Source of the DNA: a virus
Virus record (IMG/VR): IMGVR_UViG_3300023180_000162
Span: 1 to 38,005 of that record
Strand: one strand, 5' to 3'
DNA: 38,005 bases
Shown one piece after another: positions 16,271 to 23,045 of this stretch. Both the position numbers and the translations under genes were made by a program. Positions within the stretch are counted from its first letter, which is position 1; every line of letters begins with the position of its first letter. The notes under the pieces were generated by a model. The model did not search any database and had not been told where the DNA came from. It was given only the letters and a program-made list of their open reading frames with translations.

Positions 16271-18351
16271 GCGATCATTGTTATAAATTCAGAAAGAATG
16301 CGCTTGCTGGTCTTACGGTTACCGAGTGCTTTCTTAAAAGCGGTACGGATCTGAGCCTTGCTTGCGTCTTCAGCAACCTCAAAAGAATTGCCGCTGTCAC
16401 TGATTGACTTACTGTGAATGAAAAGAGAACGACTGTAGTTGGAAGTCTTACCAATGTAGCATTTCTCTTTCTTCCACTGAGTCTCTGCCTTCACACGCTC
16501 CTCAAAGGTAGGGAGATAGTAACGCTTAACGCTAGTAAAGTCGGAAGTAGAGCAGAGACGAATGTTAATAAAATTACACTGAGGGAAATTCTCTTGAAGG
16601 TTCTGAACTAGAACCTCAGTCTGATTGTCACCAGCATAATAACCACCAGTGAAAAGAGGATAAACCCTTCCAGTCTTGCGATCACGGAGACGAGACTGGT
16701 GGCAGGTTCTACGGACGATCCGATCAAAACCTTTATCAGTTTCGTGGGCTTGCCAACGCATTAGCGGGCAACCTTCACCATCAGTGAGAACAACAACGTG
16801 AACCTTTTCTGCCTTACTGTGCTGCTGGAACTGCTTAATCAACTGGTGCTGAACAAGCAGCGCTTCATTGAGAGGAGTTCCAGAGAGGTACATCTTGCTG
16901 GGAATGCCAACACCATACTGGCGATTAGTGAATGCCCAAGCGTAAGAGAAAAGACGATGAGCAAGAAGATCCTGCTCCTTAGTCTTGGCTCGACTGGAGA
17001 GAACGTTCACCAAAGCAAACCCTTGAGCGACAAGGGTACCTGCTTTCATCGGAGCAAACATAGTGGTATCAGAATTATACCACTCATTAGTGAAGATGTA
17101 CACATCGTAAGGGATACCAACCTTACGGCAGAACATAGTCAGACAGAGCAACTGCTTCACAGTGTCAAGCAGGACATCTTGCATGGATCCAGACCAGTCA
17201 AGATTAAAGATCAGTCCGTGATTCTTACCATCAGGAACGATATTAATCTTACGGAAGATATCATCGTTGAATTTGTAGGTGTGAAGCTTGTTGGTATCAA
17301 GCACACCAGTCCGAGAAGTGTGCGAGCGAGCATAAGCGCTAGCGGCTTTCTTACACTCAAACTCTTTAACAAGATAGTTTACTTCACGAGCAGAATCTTT
17401 CTTGAACTTATCCCAAAAGGAATTGATGTACTCGTTATCCTCTACTCTAAGACCATGCTCTCCAAAGTAAGCTTCAGTGTAATCATTGAGCTTGGTGTAG
17501 TCAATCACTACCTTGTCCATCTCAAAGACAGGGCGCTCAACGTAATAAATTTCGGGGGAGGAAGAATCGACTAAGTTCTGAAGCTTCTCTCGAAGGAGAG
17601 AATCTGTAACGGCTTCATGATCTTCAGCATGACCAGTTCCACCCTGAGGGATTTCTCCATCAGTAGTAGTGGATTCTGTTTCTTGACTCTGAGATTCGTC
17701 AGTCGATTCTCCTTCCCCGTCATCTATATCTTGGTTCGCCTGATTGGGCGCCTGGGAAGATGCCTGACCCGATTGCTGCTGAGGCAGGTTTTCGGTGGGA
17801 GTCTGAGAAGGACGATCCTCCTCTTCCCTGTAGTATTTATAGATTGCTTCTGCCAAATCGATTACATCTTGGAAACCCTCAAGACGATTGGCTTGATCAA
17901 TAAACTTCTTCTCAACAGAAGAAAAAGAAACATCGAAGAAGTTACCAATCTTGAAGAAGATGTTCAGACGATCAATGATGTTCATCTTGCTGACATCAGT
18001 ATCAGCAACTTCAAAGAAATCATCCTCAGCAAACTGCTGGTACCCTTTGTAGAAAGTCTTAGAAAGACCAGCGTAGCGACGCTTCATCAACTTCTCAATG
18101 CGGATATCTTCAACCACATTGATGTAGGAGTGAGGGCAAGTGTAGTGGAAACGCTCAGTGGGGGTATACAAAGCATGACCCACCTCATGCGAGATCAGGA
18201 GATCAGTAACGTGCTCAGGGGCTTTGTTCCAGTTAGGCAGAGTGAGAACACGAGTGTCCACATTGAACTGGGCAGTCTGAACGTTACGGTTCTCAACGAT
18301 CAGGTCTTCCTGAGCGAGCAACTTGGCGAGAGTACCTTTAACTTCAGACAT
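16267..18351 (-). CDS. CobT-like protein: HEVGH metallopeptidase motif plus VWA domain
   Basis: A 694-aa protein with three visible parts. Near the N-terminus is a zinc-protease signature HEVGH at 55-59, with E81 (VVEDIRIE) as a possible third ligand. Residues about 180-250 are a Q/S/T/E/D-rich linker. The C-terminal half is a von Willebrand factor A domain with the metal-ion-dependent site D385-W-S-G-S389 and a later VVLTDGEG. VWA architecture with an acidic linker is that of CobT, the partner of CobS; the HEVGH motif is as annotated peptidase in cyanophage genomes. Pairing with CobS (MoxR/VWA-type) is inferred from proximity. It could be a peptidase processing virion or host proteins. Confidence 0.85.
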   Translation of the reverse strand: MSEVKGTLAKLLAQEDLIVENRNVQTAQFNVDTRVLTLPNWNKAPEHVTDLLISHEVGHALYTPTERFHYTCPHSYINVVEDIRIEKLMKRRYAGLSKTFYKGYQQFAEDDFFEVADTDVSKMNIIDRLNIFFKIGNFFDVSFSSVEKKFIDQANRLEGFQDVIDLAEAIYKYYREEEDRPSQTPTENLPQQQSGQASSQAPNQANQDIDDGEGESTDESQSQETESTTTDGEIPQGGTGHAEDHEAVTDSLLREKLQNLVDSSSPEIYYVERPVFEMDKVVIDYTKLNDYTEAYFGEHGLRVEDNEYINSFWDKFKKDSAREVNYLVKEFECKKAASAYARSHTSRTGVLDTNKLHTYKFNDDIFRKINIVPDGKNHGLIFNLDWSGSMQDVLLDTVKQLLCLTMFCRKVGIPYDVYIFTNEWYNSDTTMFAPMKAGTLVAQGFALVNVLSSRAKTKEQDLLAHRLFSYAWAFTNRQYGVGIPSKMYLSGTPLNEALLVQHQLIKQFQQHSKAEKVHVVVLTDGEGCPLMRWQAHETDKGFDRIVRRTCHQSRLRDRKTGRVYPLFTGGYYAGDNQTEVLVQNLQENFPQCNFINIRLCSTSDFTSVKRYYLPTFEERVKAETQWKKEKCYIGKTSNYSRSLFIHSKSISDSGNSFEVAEDASKAQIRTAFKKALGNRKTSKRILSEFITMIA

Positions 18352-18524
18352 TGTGGTGTTCCGTCGATGTAGATACTATAAGACCCCCGACGCTGGTCGG
18401 AGGTCTTGGTGTGACGCTTTTTGAAGTGGCGCAGTGCCTCCTTCCTCGCTCGCATTGCTTGCGGCTTAAGGTGGCGCTTCTGATCTTTCTTGGAATGGTG
18501 CTGCCAGTTTGGAACGTTAGTCAC
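18300..18524 (-). CDS. Possible small basic protein with GTG start (74 aa)
   Basis: Uncertain gene. GTG at 18524 lies inside the end of the 105-aa gene, with GGAG five nt upstream. The first 46 residues are extremely basic (runs such as KKDQKRH, MRARKE, HFKKRH), like a nucleic-acid-binding peptide. The reading passes through the hairpin before cobT and overlaps the first 52 nt of that gene. It fills a 165-nt space otherwise lacking a gene. The high basicity could also arise from non-coding sequence, so comparative evidence would be decisive. Confidence 0.35.
   Translation of the reverse strand: MTNVPNWQHHSKKDQKRHLKPQAMRARKEALRHFKKRHTKTSDQRRGSYSIYIDGTPQCLKLKVLSPSCSLRKT
18375..18406 (-). promoter_or_regulatory. 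Hairpin plus -10-like box before the CobT-like gene
   Basis: Ten of eleven positions pair in AGACCTCCGAC-CAGC-GTCGGGGGTCT (minus strand), followed directly by TATAGT (18375-18380), which ends 23 nt before the ATG at 18351. No -35 is recognisable at 16-18 bp. It may act as terminator for the small genes upstream and as a promoter for this gene. Confidence 0.5.
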
Positions 18525-18834
18525 GTTGTCTCCAGTCGTCGGGTTTGTCTTGCTTGAACCAGTCTACTATCTCATCGGCACTTTGGAAACCCGTCCTGTA
18601 GTTAGATGGGTCGGGGTCACCCAGTCCCATCTTATTCATAAAATCATCCATGCTACCATCAACCATGTCTGGGTTAGCCGCTTTGCGTCTCGCTTTGTTC
18701 AACCACTCACGAGCAGTAGTATGAGACTTAGCAAGTTTTTCTGCCCATATCATTTCAGATATAGACACCTCTTCGCCCTGTACAATCTTCTTACAGATTG
18801 ATTCTAAGCGAAGGCGATATGCGGTGGATAGCAT
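18517..18834 (-). CDS. Conserved-looking hypothetical protein (105 aa)
   Basis: Not assigned. The ATG shares its A with the TAA of the 64-aa gene upstream (TAATG), so the pair is coupled. The N-terminal 60 residues look alpha-helical (LRLESICKKIVQGEEVSISE, then MIWAEKLAKSHTTAREWLNK); the C-terminal part is acidic, ending in WFKQDKPDDWRQRD. No catalytic motif. It lies in the recombination/CobT interval, transcribed behind gene 46. Confidence 0.7.
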   Translation of the reverse strand: MLSTAYRLRLESICKKIVQGEEVSISEMIWAEKLAKSHTTAREWLNKARRKAANPDMVDGSMDDFMNKMGLGDPDPSNYRTGFQSADEIVDWFKQDKPDDWRQRD

Positions 18835-19028
18835 TAGATGTCCGAAAGATAATGTTCTAGTTGATTGATCTTTTGAAACTCAGCGTACGCCGTTTCCGAA
18901 CGTATGTGAAGAATGTCTCTGATATCGTCCACAATGTAACTTGGATCGATGCCATCGTCAAGGTACTTATCGATTGCCTCCTTGAGGTATCTGTACCTAT
19001 GCCATTCTTGGGAATAAGGTTTGTACAT
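18834..19028 (-). CDS. Small hypothetical protein (64 aa)
   Basis: A 64-aa protein, rich in tyrosine and acidic residues, probably helical (YRYLKEAIDKYLDDGIDPSY, then IVDDIRDILHIRSETAYAEF). It is coupled to the 105-aa gene by TAATG. An inverted repeat with a late-promoter-like AATAAATA lies just upstream. Function unknown. Confidence 0.7.
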   Translation of the reverse strand: MYKPYSQEWHRYRYLKEAIDKYLDDGIDPSYIVDDIRDILHIRSETAYAEFQKINQLEHYLSDI

Positions 19029-19038
19029 AACAAAACAC

Positions 19039-19065
19039 TATAGAGGTATTTATTGATCCTCTATA
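19039..19065 (-). promoter_or_regulatory. Inverted repeat enclosing a late-promoter-like AATAAATA
   Basis: A perfect 8-bp inverted repeat (TATAGAGG / CCTCTATA) flanks an 11-nt loop. On the minus strand the loop holds AATAAATA (19047-19054), one mismatch from the T4 late consensus TATAAATA, and the TAA stop of gene 46. It precedes the 64-aa gene by 10 nt. Confidence 0.45.
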
Positions 19066-20771
19066 ACAGTAGAGAAGTTCAACTTCTTCTCAACACGCAG
19101 CACCCGAGAAAACTTATCTTGTAAAATGTCAGGCTTGTGAGAGATCACAAAGACATTTGAGTTGTCCGCAAAGGACTTAAGAATTTTAATAAAGTCATCA
19201 GTACCAGCATTGTCAAGACTGCTATCAAAGATCTCGTCTAAGCACAGTAGATTAGTACATGCGCTGTTCTTCATCTTAGCAATCATTCGCCAGGTGAACA
19301 ACAGAGCCAAGTCAATTCTCATCTTTTCACCTTCAGAGAAGGAAGCATATGAAAAGTCATCTCTGTACCGTGACTTGATAGTCTCCTCAAAGTTCTCGTT
19401 AAGTTCAAAAGAGACATAGAAGTCTAACTCTTTGAGGTAACGATTAATCAACTGGTTCATGACAGGCAGATACTTTTTAATAATCTGACTCTTAATACCA
19501 GTATCTTTAAGTAGACTCACCACGACTTCGTGGTTAGCAAGTTCTTTCTTTTTGTCCGATATATCTTTCTCAATCTCCAACCCATCATTGATAAGTTGCT
19601 TCAGTTTGTCTTGCTCTCGCTTGACATTCTCCCCGCCACCATCGGTCTTTTCAATACTATCCTCAATCTTTTTAATTGCGGATTGCTTCCAGGAGATCTC
19701 TTTATTTTTAGAAGTGATCTCCTGATTGATAACAGCAATCTCTTTGAGGATAGCATTCTTCTCAGTTAACTGACCATTGATAACTGAGATCTTTGCTTCG
19801 AGATCCGTATTAGCCTTTTCCAGTTCTAACAGTTGAGAGAGAATAGTTTCCTTCTTTTCAGTTCTAAGTTCTTCAGTAATACTTTGCTTACAAGTGGGAC
19901 AGCTATCATTCTTATCGAAGAATTTATGATCGCTATTCAGTTTCTTATTCTTGTCTGTGAACCTAGTACGGTATGTGGACAACTCTTTTAGTTGCTCCTC
20001 ACACTTATCAAAGGGAACTGCTTTCTCATTCAACTCTTCAACAGAAGCAGACCAAGAAGAAATTTTCTTAGTCATATCTTCAATCTCATTACGAAGATCG
20101 GTGATCTGAGATTGACGTTGAACGTTAGACTGGTGACTTTGTTCTTTAAGATCAGCGATAAATCGCTGCTGGATCTCTACTCTCTCCTTAGCCAATTCAA
20201 ACTGGTAATCTTTGTCACGGATAGAGTCCTTGAGACTACGAACACGATCTTTAAGAATAGTGTTCATAGAAGAGAAGATCCTAATATCAAGAAGATCTTC
20301 AATAACCTCCCTGCGGTGGGCAGGAGTGAGTTGCATGAATGGAACAAACGTAGATGATCCGAGGATCACTACCTGCGTAAAAGACTTGTAGTTTAGTTTT
20401 AACACAGACTGTTCCAACCAAGTCTGCTGATCTTTAGCAGAAGCTTCCTGGTTAAGTGGAACACCATTGCGGTGTATCTCAAACAAGTTTGGCTTCTGCC
20501 CGCGAATGATTTTCCATTCGGTAGATCCCACCTTAAACTCTACCTCTACAACACAATCCTTTTCATTGATTGCGTTGACCAGTTGAGGTTTGTTTATTTT
20601 GCGGAAAGGTTTGTTGAACAGAGCAAAGCAAATGGCATCCAACATAGTGGATTTACCTGCTCCGTTGGAGCCGACAATCAGAGTCGAAGGGTTACTTTTC
20701 AGATCAATCTCAGTAAATGAGTTACCCGTTGAAAGGAAGTTCTTCCATCGGATAGTCTGAAATACAATCAT
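19050..20771 (-). CDS. gp46: Recombination endonuclease subunit gp46 (SbcC/Rad50-like)
   Basis: The ABC-type ATPase that with gp47 resects DNA ends for recombination. The 573-aa protein (T4 about 560) has Walker A GSNGAGKST at 34-42, long coiled-coil arms, a zinc-hook CPTC at 291-294, the ABC signature FSEGEKMR and Walker B NLLCLDEIFDSS. All parts for an active Rad50-like ATPase are present. It is separated from gene 47 by a DUF3110-like gene. The ATG at 20771 begins MIVFQTIRWKNFLSTGN, the family start. Confidence 0.95.
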   Translation of the reverse strand: MIVFQTIRWKNFLSTGNSFTEIDLKSNPSTLIVGSNGAGKSTMLDAICFALFNKPFRKINKPQLVNAINEKDCVVEVEFKVGSTEWKIIRGQKPNLFEIHRNGVPLNQEASAKDQQTWLEQSVLKLNYKSFTQVVILGSSTFVPFMQLTPAHRREVIEDLLDIRIFSSMNTILKDRVRSLKDSIRDKDYQFELAKERVEIQQRFIADLKEQSHQSNVQRQSQITDLRNEIEDMTKKISSWSASVEELNEKAVPFDKCEEQLKELSTYRTRFTDKNKKLNSDHKFFDKNDSCPTCKQSITEELRTEKKETILSQLLELEKANTDLEAKISVINGQLTEKNAILKEIAVINQEITSKNKEISWKQSAIKKIEDSIEKTDGGGENVKREQDKLKQLINDGLEIEKDISDKKKELANHEVVVSLLKDTGIKSQIIKKYLPVMNQLINRYLKELDFYVSFELNENFEETIKSRYRDDFSYASFSEGEKMRIDLALLFTWRMIAKMKNSACTNLLCLDEIFDSSLDNAGTDDFIKILKSFADNSNVFVISHKPDILQDKFSRVLRVEKKLNFSTVIEDQ

Positions 20772-20787
20772 GATTTAGATAGACAAA

Positions 20788-21045
20788 TTAGAAATCAGGA
20801 GGGATAACTATCTGATCAGGTGTGACCACATAGTATGGGTAACCATGCTGATGGCATGTGCCAATAGCATCTTCGTCTGACACTTCGACTATACTCATTT
20901 CTGGATAGTCGTCCGCCTCCAGTAATAGACTATAGCGCATCGCATCGTCTTTGTCAACAAAAAGATAAAGTGTCTTTTGTCCGAACTCGTTCTCGACAGC
21001 GTAAGCACCTTCAGTTTCCTTTCCTTTCAGTGCTAGTACGAACAT
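20788..21045 (-). CDS. DUF3110-like protein (85 aa)
   Basis: Resembles DUF3110, a small family mainly of cyanobacteria: AVENEFGQKTLYLFVDKDDA followed by MRYSLLLEADDYPEMSIVEV and a D-E-D-A-I-GTC segment. The function of DUF3110 is unknown. The start shares a base with the gene 47 stop (TAATG). Its position between genes 47 and 46, which in T4 are also near each other, suggests an insertion of host-derived sequence that has become fixed in cyanophages. Confidence 0.75.
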   Translation of the reverse strand: MFVLALKGKETEGAYAVENEFGQKTLYLFVDKDDAMRYSLLLEADDYPEMSIVEVSDEDAIGTCHQHGYPYYVVTPDQIVIPPDF

Positions 21046-22082
21046 TAGACTAACTCCAGCGCTTCTACATACAGAGACTTCATGATATCTTTTAAGCCAT
21101 TCTTATCGTGGTATGTCATTTCATCGACATACTTTTCCAGAATGGTTAGGGTATCTTCCTTCTCTATATCTATATCACTATCAAGGTCGCTGTCAAAGAT
21201 AGAGTCTTCAATGATCTTAACTTCATGGACTCCAGCAATATACAGTTGGCTTACAAAGTAATCAAACTTAGCAGCGTCTGTCTTATCTTCAACAATGACC
21301 TTGATGATCTTTCCTTGATATTGTTCTAACTTTTTAGGGATCTTCTTTTCATTGTAGAAGACCTTCTCATACATTTCGTATGGGTTAGGAACAAAGGTTA
21401 GTTCCAGGGATTCTGAATCCCAGATGTGGAACCCACGGGTGTCTCGGTAATCGTTCCAGTAGAGTTGATAGGGGTTTCCGAGGTAGTGGATGTTCCCTCT
21501 GGAAGATCGGTGATGGTAGTGACCAGACATGACCTGTTTGAACTTCTGAAATAGCTCGCAGCCCAAACCCTTGTCCATGATGTGTCCTCGATGAGCTTCA
21601 AATCCGTTGAGCTCAAGGTGCCCCATCGCACAGTGGCAAATTGTTTCTTCAATAAGTTGGAAAGTCTTTTCAGCATTCTCTTGATTGATCCATGGAATAA
21701 AAAGTAATTTACGACCACCAATCTGAGTCTCAGTTGGTTCGGAGTAAACAGTAACATTACCATACTGACCCAACACATTGTCAAGTGTGTTGATCTCATT
21801 AGTGTCTTTGAAGTAAGCCGTATGGTTACCGACTACAGCATGGACAGCGACGCCCATTTCTTCTAGTCGATCATAATAATTTTTTCGCGCCCATTCTATA
21901 GACCATAGATCTACGTTCCTTCTATTGTCAAAGGTATCACCAAGATCAATGACCGTAGTGATACCTTCTTTCTCTAGAGTTGGGAAGAAAACATTGTTAT
22001 AGAATTTCAAAAAGAAGTCGTGAAATACTCTACTCGACTTCCTAGCACCGAAGTGCTGATCAGTAATAATTGCTATCTTCAC
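21045..22082 (-). CDS. gp47: Recombination endonuclease subunit gp47 (SbcD/Mre11-like)
   Basis: Metallophosphoesterase nuclease partner of gp46. The dinuclear-metal ligands are visible: D8-x-H10, D49 (DLGD), N86-H87 (GNH), H-containing MGHLELNG and G187-H-Y-H-H191. Length 345 aa (T4 about 339). The start is GTG at 22082, overlapping the gene 55 stop as GTGA, the GTG version of the ATGA junction; MKIAIITDQHFGAR is the expected N-terminus. Expressed from the gene 55 promoter. Confidence 0.95.
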   Translation of the reverse strand: MKIAIITDQHFGARKSSRVFHDFFLKFYNNVFFPTLEKEGITTVIDLGDTFDNRRNVDLWSIEWARKNYYDRLEEMGVAVHAVVGNHTAYFKDTNEINTLDNVLGQYGNVTVYSEPTETQIGGRKLLFIPWINQENAEKTFQLIEETICHCAMGHLELNGFEAHRGHIMDKGLGCELFQKFKQVMSGHYHHRSSRGNIHYLGNPYQLYWNDYRDTRGFHIWDSESLELTFVPNPYEMYEKVFYNEKKIPKKLEQYQGKIIKVIVEDKTDAAKFDYFVSQLYIAGVHEVKIIEDSIFDSDLDSDIDIEKEDTLTILEKYVDEMTYHDKNGLKDIMKSLYVEALELV

Positions 22083-22540
22083 TTGGTACGAATCTCAGCG
22101 TTTTCTTTAATAGTATTATAATCGGAATATGAATCCATATCATCACTGTAGAAAACTTCTCCGAAGTCTGATCGTTGTACGATCTTATTCTTAATCTCTA
22201 GTTGGCGTTTTTCTTTCTGAATGCGTCTGAGGAAAGCGTAGTAGATAATCTGAGTGAAGTAAGCAAATGGATTACTGGACTTAGAAGGATCAAAGTTTTG
22301 AATATACTGTACACAGTTTTCAATCCCATCACAAATCATATCTTCTCTGAACATGTAGTTCACGAAGTTAGGCTTGTAAGAAAGATGGGTGGCAATCTTC
22401 AGAAAGCACTCACCAATGTAGTTACTAATTTGAGGACGAGCTTCTCCATTCTCAGCAGCAATCTTACATTGATGCTTGAACTCGATAAGTGCCTCTAGGA
22501 ACTCCTTGTTATTGACGTAGTGTTCTGATTTTTTCTTCAT
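22079..22540 (-). CDS. gp55: Late sigma factor gp55
   Basis: Alternative sigma-family factor that directs host RNA polymerase to late promoters with gp45 as coactivator. The 153-aa protein (T4 185) has a sigma region-2-like helix set: MICDGIENCVQYIQNFDPSK, then NPFAYFTQIIYYAFLRRIQKEKRQ, matching the gp55 core (quoted in parts: NPFAYFTQIIYYAFLRRI, QKEKRQ). It is read from its own sigma70-type promoter (22563-22591), sensible for a gene needed before late transcription. It is followed by 47 via GTGA. Confidence 0.93.
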   Translation of the reverse strand: MKKKSEHYVNNKEFLEALIEFKHQCKIAAENGEARPQISNYIGECFLKIATHLSYKPNFVNYMFREDMICDGIENCVQYIQNFDPSKSSNPFAYFTQIIYYAFLRRIQKEKRQLEIKNKIVQRSDFGEVFYSDDMDSYSDYNTIKENAEIRTK

Positions 22541-22562
22541 AAGGTATGTCTTATGTTCCTTA

Positions 22563-22591
22563 ACTATACCGTGTCATGGTTCGCAAGTCAA
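22563..22591 (-). promoter_or_regulatory. Sigma70-type promoter for gene 55
   Basis: Minus-strand TTGACT (22586-22591), 17-bp spacer, TATAGT (22563-22568), one mismatch in each hexamer from consensus. The -10 ends 22 nt before the ATG at 22540, the same distance as for mazG and the polymerase operon. Confidence 0.72.
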
Positions 22592-22598
22592 GCTTGAC
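22587..22598. repeat. 12-bp perfect palindrome over the gene 55 -35 box
   Basis: GTCAAGCTTGAC is a perfect palindrome and overlaps five of six bases of the -35. It could be an operator for a dimeric regulator. A 12-bp palindrome is uncommon by chance, but I cannot test enrichment. Confidence 0.4.
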
Positions 22599-22648
22599 AA
22601 GACTCCATTTTACCATTAGACTAACAGTGTAGCGGTTCAAAGGATCAG

Positions 22649-23044
22649 CTATAGCTTATCTTTTCTATTATAGAGACCTTCAAGTATTACTCGGGCTTCA
22701 TCAACAGTGCTGATCTTGCCCATAGTACGATCGGAACTCGGTGGGTTGTGTGTTCTTTCTGGGTCTATTTTTTGTAGAGACAATTCATAGAAGATAGCTA
22801 CTTCTGCGTCAACTTCGACGACTGTAATAACTCTATCCTTTGGAAGCAGGAATGTATCTTCTCTAGAGAACTTCATCCAAGGACTTACCTTGGCTCCAGT
22901 CTTATTAGCAATCTGTACCTCTTCCACGACAATAGGATTTTCAAGGATGAGGTATTCTCCACTTTCATCAAAAAATGGGGTGACCATCGAAAGAACTTCT
23001 TCGCCTGAAACCATCTTAATGGCTGCTAGAAATTCTTCTTCCAT
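22649..23044 (-). CDS. GE.V-family protein A (131 aa), Sm-like candidate
   Basis: The fourth paralogue, far from the other three. Shared pattern: FLAAIKMVSGEEVLSMV, ILENPIVV, SPWMKFSREDTFLL and RVITVVEVDAEVAIFYE. It carries a C-terminal extension ending in a charged helix. The ATG at 23044 lies 1 nt past the uvsW stop (TAAAATG) and gives the family N-terminus; an ATG at 23080 inside uvsW is possible and would add 12 residues. There is no clear Shine-Dalgarno. Function unknown. Confidence 0.78.
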   Translation of the reverse strand: MEEEFLAAIKMVSGEEVLSMVTPFFDESGEYLILENPIVVEEVQIANKTGAKVSPWMKFSREDTFLLPKDRVITVVEVDAEVAIFYELSLQKIDPERTHNPPSSDRTMGKISTVDEARVILEGLYNRKDKL

Positions 23045-23045
23045 T

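Noticed and set aside
16798-17574. Plus-strand open frame of 258 codons
   Set aside because: Antisense of the CobT-like gene; no start context or domain.
17834-17841. TATAAATA on the minus strand
   Set aside because: It lies inside the coding region of the CobT-like gene (codons for Y-K-Y) with no gene start nearby.
22560-22640. tRNA-like string (TAGTCTAATGGTAAAATGG resembles a D-arm) on the minus strand
   Set aside because: No matching acceptor stem, no proper T-arm and poor anticodon stem; at best a relic. The region is better explained by the gene 55 promoter.
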